From: an uncultured Clostridia bacterium
GTDB taxonomy: Bacteria > Bacillota > Clostridia > Christensenellales > CAG-138
Assembly (NCBI GenBank): GCA_934633985.1
Contig: CAKTYU010000004.1
Span: forward strand, 1-64,000
Direction of reading: 5' to 3'
Length of the DNA stretch: 64,000 nucleotides
Shown: positions 1 through 8,147 of the stretch, one piece after another
Numbering within the stretch: position 1 is the first letter of the stretch
How the letters are laid out: every line of letters starts with the position of its first letter
The notes under the pieces: generated by a model
What the model saw: the letters and a program-made list of their open reading frames with translations, nothing else
Told to the model about the DNA's origin: nothing
Database searches by the model: none
Translations under genes and position numbers: made by a program

Positions 1-63
1 TTCGGCGGGTACGGGGCTTACAGAAACGACCCCAAAACGGACACCCCCGTCACAGTTGCATAA
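1..63 (+). CDS. C-terminal end of an unidentified protein (cut by window edge)
   Basis: Frame 1 is open from the first base to a TAA at 61-63 and reads FGGYGAYRNDPKTDTPVTVA. The stop falls three bases before the tRNA-Ser fragment starting at 66, so if real this is the last gene of the element that integrated into the tRNA. Twenty residues are too few to assign a family, and the open frame could be chance. Confidence 0.3.
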   Translation, partial: FGGYGAYRNDPKTDTPVTVA

Positions 64-65
64 AA

Positions 66-123
66 GACTCGAAATCATGATGCCCCCTGAGGGACGTGGG
101 TTCGAATCCCACCCGCTCCGCCA
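66..123 (+). other. 3' fragment of tRNA-Ser(CGA), probable attachment site of an integrated element
   Basis: The sequence reads as a tRNA from the anticodon loop onward: CTCGAAA at 68-74 (anticodon CGA at 70-72), a long class II variable arm, the T arm GTGGG-TTCGAAT-CCCAC at 97-112, the acceptor strand CCGCTCC, discriminator G and encoded CCA (121-123). The matching 5' half is missing: no GGAGCGG acceptor strand or D arm lies upstream, and homology stops near 66. Tyrosine recombinases often use the anticodon-loop-to-3'-end part of a tRNA as attB, leaving the intact tRNA at one end of the element and a 3' duplicate at the other. By orientation the element lies to the left, outside the window. 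This is inference; the tRNA identity is clear from the sequence. Confidence 0.7.
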
Positions 124-127
124 AATG

Positions 128-158
128 CAAAAGGATACCTATCGGGTGTCCTTTTGTG
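128..158 (+). terminator. Rho-independent terminator after the tRNA-Ser fragment
   Basis: AAAGGATACC pairs with GGGTGTCCTTT across a short TATC loop, followed by a T-rich run. It is probably the native terminator of the original tRNA-Ser gene, retained on the chromosomal side of the attachment site. Confidence 0.7.
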
Positions 159-195
159 TTTCTTATGGAGAGCGGGGCTCTTCATAAAATCGCCG

Positions 196-224
196 TTCAC
201 TTTCCTGCGTATATCATCTATAAT
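196..224 (+). promoter_or_regulatory. Candidate sigma-A promoter for the zinc-ribbon gene at 292
   Basis: TATAAT at 219-224 is preceded, with a 17-base spacer, by a weak -35 TTCACT at 196-201. It lies about 70 bases before the start at 292. Confidence 0.4.
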
Positions 225-291
225 ATTAGTTAGAAGGTATCGGCGCAAGGGTAGGGTGCCGGCAAATCGGAAGCTGCGAGGGTGTATTTTT

Positions 292-522
292 ATGAAATTG
301 AGAAAAGTAAAGGCAATCGCTAAATCACTTCTCGGTATCTTTTCGGTTTTTATGGCGCTAATGTTGCTCACATACAATGCAGTCTTTGGCTATATAGCGA
401 TCGCCGTCACGTGCCTCTATGGAATCCTTGTTGCCGCATTTTGGCGCTGCCCCAAATGCAGGAAAAACTTAGGCCCGCTTTATGTGAAGTACTGCCCTAA
501 TTGCGGCGAAAAGCTGAACTGA
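292..522 (+). CDS. Small membrane protein with C-terminal zinc ribbon
   Basis: The 76-residue protein starts at ATG 292, five bases after the SD-like GAGGGTG; longer readings in the same frame run back into the terminator. Two hydrophobic segments (about residues 8-26 and 30-48) are followed by CPKC and CPNC at the end, a typical four-cysteine zinc ribbon on the cytoplasmic side. Such short zinc-ribbon membrane proteins have no known function. The next gene begins about 60 bases downstream on the same strand, so the two may be cotranscribed. Confidence 0.65.
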   Translation: MKLRKVKAIAKSLLGIFSVFMALMLLTYNAVFGYIAIAVTCLYGILVAAFWRCPKCRKNLGPLYVKYCPNCGEKLN

Positions 523-580
523 CAGCTCCCGGCCTGCCAGGCCGGACAATCCTGAACTTGACGATCCTAACGTTGCAGGT

Positions 581-1351
581 GTGCTTATGCAAAGAATTAA
601 AAGGTTGAATAATTATCAAAAAGGCGTCATTATCGCAATGGTCATTATGGCGCTGATTTTTGCGGTGATCTACCCTAAGACCCTCGCAAGAGTCGGATAT
701 AGGTACCACGATGCGATCCTCGTCCCGCAGCAGGAAGGCGGGAACACGGTGTATTCAGGCAAGATCGACGGAGGGCAGGCCCAATTCATAGTGTCTGAAA
801 ACAAGTCCGTCGTGTTGCAGTACCGCGATAAGACCTATGGCCCTTACACGATACAGGAGGACCCTACCGCGATCCCCGAGGATGAAAAACCCGAAGACGG
901 CATAATCGGCATTGAAGTTTTCAACGGCGATAAGGTGCTGTTCCGCGGTGGGCTGGTAGATTATGGCGATGCTTATTGGCTTTACAACGAGGATGGGACC
1001 TTATATGGTTTCGAATTCTCCTATGCGCCCGACTATGGGCTCGAAGTGGACCAGGACGGCAATGAGGTAGATAAAATGGCGCCGTCTGCTTAGACGATTT
1101 ATGAGCTGATGAACCAGCCCAAGCTGACGCACAAGGGCGATGCATCCGCATGGTTCGGTGCAGTCTTTGTTTGTATTCTCAACACGCTATCCATATTATT
1201 TGCAGACGAGCTGTTCAGATGGAATCTATCGTTCCAGATCCGAAACGCAGAGGACGCCGAGCCGTCCGACTGGGAGATAGCGGGAAGGTACATGGGCTGG
1301 ACAGTTTTGGCGATCACGGCCTTGGTAATCTTTATTACCGGGTTGCAGTAA
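581..1351 (+). pseudogene. Membrane protein gene interrupted by an in-frame TAG
   Basis: Two open frames (581-1093 and 1109-1351) are in the same reading frame and separated by a single TAG at 1091-1093. Read through, they give one 256-codon protein: an N-terminal membrane helix (about residues 15-33), a soluble extracytoplasmic domain, then two more helices around FVCILNTLSILFA and WTVLAITALVIFITGLQ. The downstream part has no SD-preceded start of its own, and the residues right after the TAG (TIYELMNQPKLTHKG) look like ordinary coding sequence. I recall from memory that clostridial proteins exist in which these two parts are continuous, with Gln, Glu or Ser at this point, but have not checked this. 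The start may be GTG 581 or ATG 587. Most likely a recent nonsense mutation; a sequencing error or readthrough is possible. Confidence 0.6.
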
Positions 1352-1407
1352 TGGGGCGCGGAGATATTGTAGTCTTATCATTCCCTCCCAGCAGCCCTAA
1401 ACCCTTC

Positions 1408-1435
1408 TTGACAAAGGCGGAAGCGACCTTATAAT
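1408..1435 (+). promoter_or_regulatory. Sigma-A promoter for the PTS IIC-like gene
   Basis: Consensus TTGACA (1408-1413) and TATAAT (1430-1435) are 16 bases apart. A four-codon frame, ATG-AAA-AAG-CAA-TGA (1485-1499), overlaps the start of the following gene and sits closer to the SD GAGGGGG. Confidence 0.75.
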
Positions 1436-1495
1436 CAAAATAGACGCCAAATGTGTCTGTTCGGCGACGCAGTATAGAGGGGGAATGAAAAAGCA

Positions 1496-2590
1496 ATGAA
1501 CACCGAAAAAACTTCCACGGGCAAAATGAGGGCCTACTTCAAGGCGCAGAACATCGAGTTTTCCGCAAAGCGCATCTTTATAGACGGGCTGGGCGGCATG
1601 GCTTACGGCCTGTTCGCCTCGCTGCTTATCGGCACCATAATAAGCACCGTCGGCACATATCTCTTTGATCTTCGCTTTACGATGTGGGGCAACGAATACA
1701 GCCTATTCGCCGACGCAAACGGCTTTGCCAAGGCGGTGCAGGGCGCGGCTATGGCAGCGGCTATCGGATACGCCATGAAGGCCCCGGCCTTTGTGCTGTA
1801 CTCTCTGCTGACCGTCGGCTATGCGGCAAACGCGCTGGGCGGCAGCGGCGGCCCACTGTCCGTTTTCTTCGTGAGCGTCATATCCATATTTTTCGGCAAG
1901 TTAGTCTCCAAGCGCACGCCGGTCGACCTTATCGTTACCCCCGCCGTAACGATACTGACCGGAGTGCTTGCCGCCATGCTCATCGCCCCGCCCATAGGGG
2001 AAATAGGCACGGTCATAGGCAACTTTATCATGTGGGCGACTGAGATGCGCCCCTTTGTCATGGGGCTCCTCGTCTCCGCCGTAATGGGCGCGGTGCTTAC
2101 CCTTCCCATCAGCTCCGCGGCAATATGCGCCGCATTCGGGCTAACCGGCCTTGCGGGCGGCGCCTGCGTCGCAGGCTGCTGCGCCCACATGGTTGGCTTT
2201 GCCGTGGCCTCATGGCGGGAAAACCGCTTTCAGGGCCTTGCGGCACAGGGGCTCGGCACCTCCATGCTTCAGGTGCCAAACCTGATGCGTAAGCCCATAC
2301 TCTGGCTTCCGGCTGTCGCCGCCTCTCTGGTGGGCGGGCCGCTTGCGACGTGCGTGTTCCATCTGGAGCAGAACGGCTTTGCCATAGCCTCCGGCATGGG
2401 CACCTGCGGCCTCGTGGGGCCGATAGGCGTCATAGTAGGCTGGATAAACGGCGGCGGCGCCACCCCATGGGATATCTTCGGCCTCATTTTGATAGCCGCG
2501 GTGATACCCGCGCTCGTGTCCTGGGCGGTATCCGAGCTCATGCGTAAGGGCGGCCTTATCAAGCCGGGGGATTATAAGCTGGAGCTTTAA
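1496..2590 (+). CDS. PTS_EIIC-like membrane transporter (PF13303-type)
   Basis: A 364-residue, very hydrophobic protein with about nine membrane helices and Gly-rich turns, matching the stand-alone EIIC-like family PF13303 found widely in Firmicutes. The first 40 residues are soluble; the rest alternates helices with short loops such as GLTGLAGGACVAGCCAHMVG. No IIA, IIB or HPr gene is nearby, so phosphotransfer is unlikely, and the substrate is unknown. Family members are generally annotated as PTS IIC only by fold. The gene stands alone, with a strong promoter upstream and a bidirectional terminator after it, converging on the APC permease gene. Confidence 0.8.
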   Translation: MNTEKTSTGKMRAYFKAQNIEFSAKRIFIDGLGGMAYGLFASLLIGTIISTVGTYLFDLRFTMWGNEYSLFADANGFAKAVQGAAMAAAIGYAMKAPAFVLYSLLTVGYAANALGGSGGPLSVFFVSVISIFFGKLVSKRTPVDLIVTPAVTILTGVLAAMLIAPPIGEIGTVIGNFIMWATEMRPFVMGLLVSAVMGAVLTLPISSAAICAAFGLTGLAGGACVAGCCAHMVGFAVASWRENRFQGLAAQGLGTSMLQVPNLMRKPILWLPAVAASLVGGPLATCVFHLEQNGFAIASGMGTCGLVGPIGVIVGWINGGGATPWDIFGLILIAAVIPALVSWAVSELMRKGGLIKPGDYKLEL

Positions 2591-2643
2591 AAAAGCGGCG
2601 CTTGCCGCCTGCGCGGATAAAGCGCTTTTCCCTTGGATATGCC

Positions 2644-2672
2644 AAAGCCCCCGGGTATCCCCGAGGGCTTTT
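2644..2672. terminator. Bidirectional terminator
   Basis: AAGCCCCCGGG pairs with CCCGAGGGCTT (one mismatch) around a TATC loop, with A and T runs on its two sides. It serves the two convergent genes ending at 2590 and 2698. Confidence 0.75.
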
Positions 2673-2697
2673 CCATGCGCTCATATCGCTATAAGCC

Positions 2698-4686
2698 TTA
2701 TGCCGCAAGCAGCTTCTCGATATTCTTATCCGTTCCCAGCACCCATATAGTATCGCCGGTTTCCATGATGTTGTCGCCGTCCGGCACTATGGGCTGCACG
2801 CCGCCGTGGCTCAGTCCTATCAGCACACAGGAGTACTGATCCTGTATGCCGGAATGCTTTACGGATACGTTGCAGTACGGCTCGCTGCCCTTGAGCTCTA
2901 TTTCGGCGCAGCGGAGCGGCACCTGGCGCTCCCCCTTGCCCATGCCCATAAACTCCTTCAAGGGGGTAACGGTGTGCTTGCCTATGTCGTGGTTGGCGCA
3001 GTACTTTTTAACGTGGCGCTCCGCGCCCATGGCAAATATGCGGTCCCCGTCCTTTATTACGGTGCGGCCGGCCGGCAGCATGAGTATCTCGGTATCCCGC
3101 TCTATCTTTAGCACGAACAGGCCGTTATTCTTGCCCCAGCCAATGTCCATAAGCGAATGTCCCGCGAACTCGCCAGGCGCAATAAACGAAAGTATCTTGT
3201 AGCTCTCGTCGTATATCTCCATGCTCTCCGGCATGGGCATACCGTCCGCCGCGACCATGCCCGCAAAGAGTATGGAGGCGCGCTTGAGCTTTGAGTATCT
3301 GGCCCGCTGGCGGCTATCCAGCACATACAGCACCCCGCCTATGGCCATCCAGCAGAGGAAAAGCACCGTTGCCAGCTTGCCTATCCATACCGGCTGCCCG
3401 GGGATCAGCAGCAGCGCAAGCAGCACCGCCATGCATATCCCCGCAAACCACGCGGTCTTTTCGCCGCCCGGTATCTGGTACGGCCTCTTCAAGCCGGGCT
3501 CGCTCCGGCGCAGCTTGATAAGGCATACTGCGGTCAGCAGCCAGCTTACAACGTAGCCCGCAGCGGAGAAGGTGGTAAGGTCGCCTATGAGTCCGCTGCC
3601 GAGGAGCGGGCCTATGAGCGAGGCTACGAGCGTAACATTCAATGCATTTACCGGCGTCTTGTATACCGGATGCTGCTTTGCAAGCACGTCGGGCACTATG
3701 CTCACGCGGGCCATCGCCATGAGTATCTGCGAGGAGGCCATCATAAAGCCGTTCCACGTAGTGAGCAGGCCGCATATAGAGCCTATAAGTATCAGCAGAT
3801 ACATGGCCTGGCCCAGAGGGCCGGGGTAAATATCCTTAAATAGCAGCGCCGCCGCCGGGCTGTCAAAGCCGATGAACTTCTCCCAGGGCATCGCCCCGCC
3901 CAAGGTAAAGAGTAGCAGCGCGTAAAACAGGCAGGAGCTTACGACGGTCATAACCACCGTCTTGCCGACTGATTTTATGTCGCCGCCGGCGCTCTCTATC
4001 CCCTGGGGTATGGTCTCAAACCCAGCTATAAAGAACGGCACCGAGGCAAGTATGGACAGCATACCGCCTAAAAAGCTGCTGTGGGAGCCCTTGCCCACGT
4101 TTTCGTAAACGGGGCTCAGGTTAGCGATGCTGAACTTGCCCAATGCGAAGGCCATCGCCAGCACGCCGCTGCCCACCAACACGAAGCACAGCACCCTTTG
4201 GAGCATGGCGGAGGCCGAAACGCCCTTGCGGTTTATGCAGTAAAGTATCAGCGAGATCACAGTGCCGACTATTATGTGGCCTATGTATATATCCGCGCCG
4301 GCAATGGTATATATGGGCGTTCCATACTTTAGCACCGGGAACACTATGCTGAGGATATCCACCACATATATGGCTTCCCACGGTATTATGGTTATGAACG
4401 CGCCGAAGGCCGCCCAGCCGGATATGAAGGCGGTGTTGTCGCCGAACGCCCTGAAGGCGTACGCCATACCGCCGCCAGTTACGGGCAGCATGGCGCAAAG
4501 CTCGCAATAGCAAAGCGCCACCGGTATCATCATCACCAGCGCAAGCACATAGCCCAGCGCCGCAGGCAGCGGCCCTCCGCTTCCCGCCATCCAGCTATTT
4601 ATGGATACGGCCCAGCCCACGCCCACTATTGCGCCAAAGCCTATGCAGAAAAAGTCAACGGTGGATACTTTCTTTACGTCATTCAT
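2698..4686 (-). CDS. APC-family amino acid permease with C-terminal RCK_C/TrkA-C-like domains
   Basis: The 662-residue protein has an N-terminal APC amino-acid/polyamine transporter domain of about 12 helices (residues about 10-450), with the family's glycine-rich first helix (GFGAIVGVGW). It is followed by about 200 soluble residues with two RCK_C-like modules: one around IYDESYKILSF to GDRIFAMG, another around RCAEIELKGSEPYC to GDTIWVLG. RCK_C domains bind small ligands and gate transport. Ordinary APC permeases stop at 450-500 residues. It has its own promoter (4762-4790) but lies just downstream of the amino-acid fermentation operon on the same strand, which suggests that it feeds that pathway (inference). 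The substrate is unknown. Confidence 0.85.
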   Translation of the reverse strand: MNDVKKVSTVDFFCIGFGAIVGVGWAVSINSWMAGSGGPLPAALGYVLALVMMIPVALCYCELCAMLPVTGGGMAYAFRAFGDNTAFISGWAAFGAFITIIPWEAIYVVDILSIVFPVLKYGTPIYTIAGADIYIGHIIVGTVISLILYCINRKGVSASAMLQRVLCFVLVGSGVLAMAFALGKFSIANLSPVYENVGKGSHSSFLGGMLSILASVPFFIAGFETIPQGIESAGGDIKSVGKTVVMTVVSSCLFYALLLFTLGGAMPWEKFIGFDSPAAALLFKDIYPGPLGQAMYLLILIGSICGLLTTWNGFMMASSQILMAMARVSIVPDVLAKQHPVYKTPVNALNVTLVASLIGPLLGSGLIGDLTTFSAAGYVVSWLLTAVCLIKLRRSEPGLKRPYQIPGGEKTAWFAGICMAVLLALLLIPGQPVWIGKLATVLFLCWMAIGGVLYVLDSRQRARYSKLKRASILFAGMVAADGMPMPESMEIYDESYKILSFIAPGEFAGHSLMDIGWGKNNGLFVLKIERDTEILMLPAGRTVIKDGDRIFAMGAERHVKKYCANHDIGKHTVTPLKEFMGMGKGERQVPLRCAEIELKGSEPYCNVSVKHSGIQDQYSCVLIGLSHGGVQPIVPDGDNIMETGDTIWVLGTDKNIEKLLAA

Positions 4687-4761
4687 TTCTCGCGCCTTCT
4701 TTCCAGTACAATCACTAATCGTTTACATCAGTAATTCTCATAAATCGAGTTGCCGCTTTAT

Positions 4762-4790
4762 ATGATAATCGCGGTTAAATTCTTTGTCAA
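4762..4790 (-). promoter_or_regulatory. Promoter of the APC permease
   Basis: On the minus strand TTGACA (4790-4785) and TATCAT (4767-4762) are 17 bases apart, leaving a leader of about 70 bases before the ATG. Confidence 0.65.
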
Positions 4791-4877
4791 TGCATAAAAA
4801 CCTATTTTTATGAGTCATATTTTTCACACAGTCGGCGCACGGCAGCCCCGCTGCGTCAATGGGCAAGGAGAATAAAT

Positions 4878-4916
4878 AAAAAAAGCGCCGCGGCGATCCT
4901 TGCGGATGTGCGGCGC
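4878..4916 (-). terminator. Terminator of the ior-buk-ptb-aminotransferase operon
   Basis: On the minus strand GCGCCGC (4916-4910) pairs with GCGGCGC (4891-4885), followed by seven Ts. Confidence 0.8.
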
Positions 4917-4946
4917 AATCATGCTGCCTAAGGGGTGATCTTTGCG

Positions 4947-6134
4947 CTATGCCTGCGCTTCCTCCGCAAGCTCACGGAAGGCGGGCAGGCTGCGCTTTAT
5001 CATGTCGTGCGAAACGCAGGTGCTCAGGCGGAAGTAGCCGGGGCAGCCGAACTCGTCTCCCGGCACTATAAGCAGATCCTTCTTCATGGCGCGGGCGGCA
5101 AACTCCCTCGCGTCCCCTCCGGGCGCTTCAACGAAAAGATAAAACGCGCCCTTGGGCTTAACGCATTTGTAGCCGTATTCCGTCAATGCGTCGTAAAGGG
5201 TACGCCTGTTCCTGTCATACGCCTCCACATCGGGGCGCAGCTTTACGCAGCGCACCAGCATCTGCTGCATCGTGGAGGGGGCGCACACGTGGCCCATGCT
5301 CCTTGCCGCGCCGGCTATGGCCAGAAGAAGCTCGCGGCTGTCCTCCGCCCTGTCCGTTACGCAGGCATAGCCTATGCGCTCCCCGGGGAGGGACATGGAC
5401 TTGGAGAAGGAATAGCACACTATGGTGTTGGCGTATATCTGCGGTATGAAGGCAACCTCGGCCCCGTCGTATACCAGCTCGCGGTAGGGCTCGTCTGCGA
5501 TTATATATATGGCATGGCCGTACTCGGCGCTCCTTTGCTCCAGCAGCCTCCCAAGACGGCATATAGTCTCCCTGCTGTATACCGCGCCGGAGGGGTTGTT
5601 GGGGGAATTTACTATAACGGCCTGGGTATGGGGGTTTATGCGCTTTTCCAGCTCGACAAACCGTATCTGGAACTCCTTTGTGTCCGCAGGCACCGTCACG
5701 GCCTTAAGGCCGCTGCTTTCCGCGTACATCGTATACTCCGGGAAATAGGGCGCAATAATTATTACCTCGCCGTCCTCTATGGCTATGGCCTTCAGCGAGG
5801 CTATGACCGCCGCTGCCGCGCCGCAGGTCAAAAACAGGTTATCCGCGCTTATATCCATGCCGTAACGCTCGTTAAGATCCGCCGCTATGGCGTCCTTTGC
5901 CCGCCTGTCCCCGCCGGCGGGCGTATAGCCATGCAGTATGAGGCTGTTCTCGTTTTGTATGAGGCCGGTTATGGCGTCGTCCACCTGCTTGTGGGTGGGT
6001 ATGGAGGGATTGCCGAGGGAATAGTCAAATACGTTTTCCTCGCCCACCTGCTGCTTGCGCTTTAATCCGAACTCAAATATTTCGCGTATGCAGGACTGCT
6101 TAGACCCAAGAGCATACATTTTTTCCGATATCAT
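4947..6134 (-). CDS. Class I/II PLP-dependent aminotransferase
   Basis: A fold-type I aminotransferase of 395 residues. Visible family marks are the substrate/PLP loop SLGNPSIPTH near the N-terminus, NSPNNPSG (Asn contacting PLP), DEPYRELVYD (Asp on the pyridine N) and SFSKSMSLPGERIGY, whose Lys forms the Schiff base; FRLS near the end holds the carboxylate-binding Arg. The start at 6134 is chosen because GGAGG precedes it; a longer frame to 6182 would overlap ptb. It is the last gene of an operon with iorAB, buk and ptb, so it probably makes the 2-oxoacid that IorAB oxidises. Aromatic or branched-chain amino acids are the likely donors (inference). Confidence 0.88.
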   Translation of the reverse strand: MISEKMYALGSKQSCIREIFEFGLKRKQQVGEENVFDYSLGNPSIPTHKQVDDAITGLIQNENSLILHGYTPAGGDRRAKDAIAADLNERYGMDISADNLFLTCGAAAAVIASLKAIAIEDGEVIIIAPYFPEYTMYAESSGLKAVTVPADTKEFQIRFVELEKRINPHTQAVIVNSPNNPSGAVYSRETICRLGRLLEQRSAEYGHAIYIIADEPYRELVYDGAEVAFIPQIYANTIVCYSFSKSMSLPGERIGYACVTDRAEDSRELLLAIAGAARSMGHVCAPSTMQQMLVRCVKLRPDVEAYDRNRRTLYDALTEYGYKCVKPKGAFYLFVEAPGGDAREFAARAMKKDLLIVPGDEFGCPGYFRLSTCVSHDMIKRSLPAFRELAEEAQA

Positions 6135-6156
6135 ATTATCCTCCCCGTCCTTCCCA

Positions 6157-7053
6157 TCAGCCCCGCGCCGCGACCGCCCCAAGGGCGATGGAGGCCAGCT
6201 TGGTCTCCGCGTTGTCGGATCTGGATACCAGCACTATCGGCACCCTCGCGCCGACGATTATCCCCGCATTCTTCGCCCCGCCGAACAGCGACATGGCCTT
6301 GCCCATGGCGTTTCCCACCTCGTAATTGGGCGCCAGCAGTATATCCGCCATGCCCGCGCCGGGGGCGTTGTATTTTTTATGCGCGCAGGCCTCGCGACTC
6401 ACCGCAAGATCCAGCCCCACCGGGCCGTAGACCTGCATATCGTACCTGCCCCAGCGCTCCGTCATCCCCGCAAGCTCCTGTGCATCCACCATGGACTGTA
6501 TCTTGGGGTTTACCGTCTCTGCGCCGCAAATACAGGCCGCATAAAGCCTTTCAAAGCCTATGCTCCTCATCAATATTGCGGCGTTTTCCAGTATTTGGAT
6601 CTTTTTCGCAAGGTCGGGGAAGGGGTTCATGCCCCCGTCCGTGAGGGCCATCATCCGGTATCCCGCAGGCTGATAAAGCATGACGTGGCTTATAAGCCTC
6701 TCGGTGCGTATGCCGTTTTCCTTATCCAATACGGCGCGCATTAGGTCGGCGGTGTTCAGTATGCCCTTCATAAGAAGGTTTGCCCTGCCGCTGCGCACTG
6801 CGCTCACCGCCTTTGCGGCGCATTCGGCGTCGCTTTCGGCCTCCATAAGCTCAAAGCCGTCCGCATCCTCGCCCAGCTCGGCGAGTATGCCCCTTATCCG
6901 CGCCGTATCTCCTATCAGCACGGCGCTTGCGATGTTCTTATGCTTTGCCTCGCAAACCGCCTTGAGCACCTCCTCGTCGTGCGCCGCGGCTACCGCTATC
7001 ACGCCGGAGGCCATGCCCGAGGCCGTCCTTATAAGGCTTTCTATTGTTATCAT
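6157..7053 (-). CDS. ptb: Phosphate butyryltransferase family (acyl-CoA to acyl-phosphate)
   Basis: The 298-residue protein has the phosphate acetyl/butyryltransferase fold (PF01515), with LLMKGILNTADLMRAVLD in the first half and the C-terminal LLAPNYEVGNAMGKAM and PIVLVSRSD typical of Ptb. The reaction is acyl-CoA + phosphate to acyl-phosphate + CoA. Its length fits Ptb (about 300) and is shorter than many Pta enzymes. It sits between buk and the aminotransferase, 20 bases from buk, with GAGAGG before ATG. No butyryl-CoA pathway genes (thl, crt, bcd, hbd) are present here, so the acyl group is more likely the product of IorAB than butyrate (inference). Confidence 0.9.
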   Translation of the reverse strand: MITIESLIRTASGMASGVIAVAAAHDEEVLKAVCEAKHKNIASAVLIGDTARIRGILAELGEDADGFELMEAESDAECAAKAVSAVRSGRANLLMKGILNTADLMRAVLDKENGIRTERLISHVMLYQPAGYRMMALTDGGMNPFPDLAKKIQILENAAILMRSIGFERLYAACICGAETVNPKIQSMVDAQELAGMTERWGRYDMQVYGPVGLDLAVSREACAHKKYNAPGAGMADILLAPNYEVGNAMGKAMSLFGGAKNAGIIVGARVPIVLVSRSDNAETKLASIALGAVAARG

Positions 7054-7073
7054 CTTTAATTAACCTCTCACAA

Positions 7074-8126
7074 TCAATATTCAAAGCATTTCCCGCCGTG
7101 CAGGACCCTCAGCGCCCCCTCTGCGAGGCTCCTCATTTCCTCCTCGCCAGGCAGGCAGATCACAGGTGCCACCTTGGAAATATACGAGGTGATTTCCTTG
7201 CACAGGCTATCGCTGTATGCCATGCCCCCCGTATAAACTATGGCGTCCACCTCAAAGCGCAGCACGGCCGCCATAGCGCCTATATCCTTGGCGAGCTGAT
7301 AGGCAAGGGCGCGGAATATCAGCGCCGCCTCCGCATCGCCCTCCTGCATCCTCTTTAGCACCTCGCGGAAGTCCTTTGTGCCGAGATAGGAATAGACCCC
7401 CGCCTCGGCGCCCAGCATGCGCTTTACCTCCGCCCTGCTGCGGCCGGAATAGCAAAGCTCCACCACGGCGTTGACCGGCAGCGCGCCGCCCCTGTCCAGC
7501 CCCATGCTCCCGTCGTCCTTGACGTTGTATACGTCCACCACACGGCCCCTTTCATGGGCCGCCACCGATACGCCGCCGCCCAAATGGGCGACGATCAGGT
7601 TGAGCTCCTCATACGGCCTGCCTATCTGCTCCGCCGCCCGGCGCGCCACGGATTTATGGTTGAGCGCATGGAAAAAGCTCTGCCGCTCCATGCCCTTCAT
7701 TCCGGATATGCGCGCCACCTCCTGCAGCTCGTCAACGCAGACGGGATCCACAAAATACGCCGGTATCCCTGCGGGCTTCGCCAGCTCCATGGCGATGTAC
7801 GCGCCGAGGTTGGCTGCGTGCTCGCCATAGCTTGGATTGAGTATATCGTGTATTACGTTGTCGTTTACGGCGTATGTGCCGGACGGGATATGGCGCAGCA
7901 GGCCGCCCCTTCCGCATACCGCGTCAAAGTCGGATACCTCCATGCCGTTTTCCCTGAGGGCGTCCAGTATCAGCTTTTTGCGGTAGGGCATCTGCTCTGC
8001 TATATGGGCGAACTGCGAAAGCTCCTGCGCGCTGTGGCTTATATTGACACGCATGACCTCCTTATCCTCGTCAAAGGCGGATATCTTCGTGGAGGTCGCC
8101 CCCGGGTTTATCACCAGAACCTTCAT
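7074..8126 (-). CDS. buk: Butyrate kinase family (acyl-phosphate to acid + ATP)
   Basis: A 350-residue ASKHA-fold acetate/butyrate kinase. Visible are the phosphate-1 strand VINPGATSTKI at the N-terminus, VAHLGGGVSVAAHERGRVVD and DDGSMGLDRGGALP in the centre, and the adenosine loop VYTGGMAYS near the end, all as in Buk. It makes ATP from an acyl-phosphate. The start is ATG 8126 with GGAAGG eight bases upstream; a TTG two codons earlier is too close to that SD. It lies 21 bases after iorB and is followed by ptb, the reverse of the usual ptb-buk order. Confidence 0.92.
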   Translation of the reverse strand: MKVLVINPGATSTKISAFDEDKEVMRVNISHSAQELSQFAHIAEQMPYRKKLILDALRENGMEVSDFDAVCGRGGLLRHIPSGTYAVNDNVIHDILNPSYGEHAANLGAYIAMELAKPAGIPAYFVDPVCVDELQEVARISGMKGMERQSFFHALNHKSVARRAAEQIGRPYEELNLIVAHLGGGVSVAAHERGRVVDVYNVKDDGSMGLDRGGALPVNAVVELCYSGRSRAEVKRMLGAEAGVYSYLGTKDFREVLKRMQEGDAEAALIFRALAYQLAKDIGAMAAVLRFEVDAIVYTGGMAYSDSLCKEITSYISKVAPVICLPGEEEMRSLAEGALRVLHGGKCFEY

Positions 8127-8147
8127 AAGCAATACCTTCCGTCCGGG

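Noticed and set aside
1..123. A complete tRNA-Ser, or one split by a group I intron
   Set aside because: No 5' acceptor strand GGAGCGG or D arm lies in the available upstream sequence, and bases 1-63 can be read as a protein end; too little is visible to support an intron.
1091..1093. TAG as a recoded codon (pyrrolysine) in the split membrane protein
   Set aside because: No SECIS-like or PYLIS-like structure was evident, and TAG ends other genes here. A nonsense mutation or sequence error is simpler.
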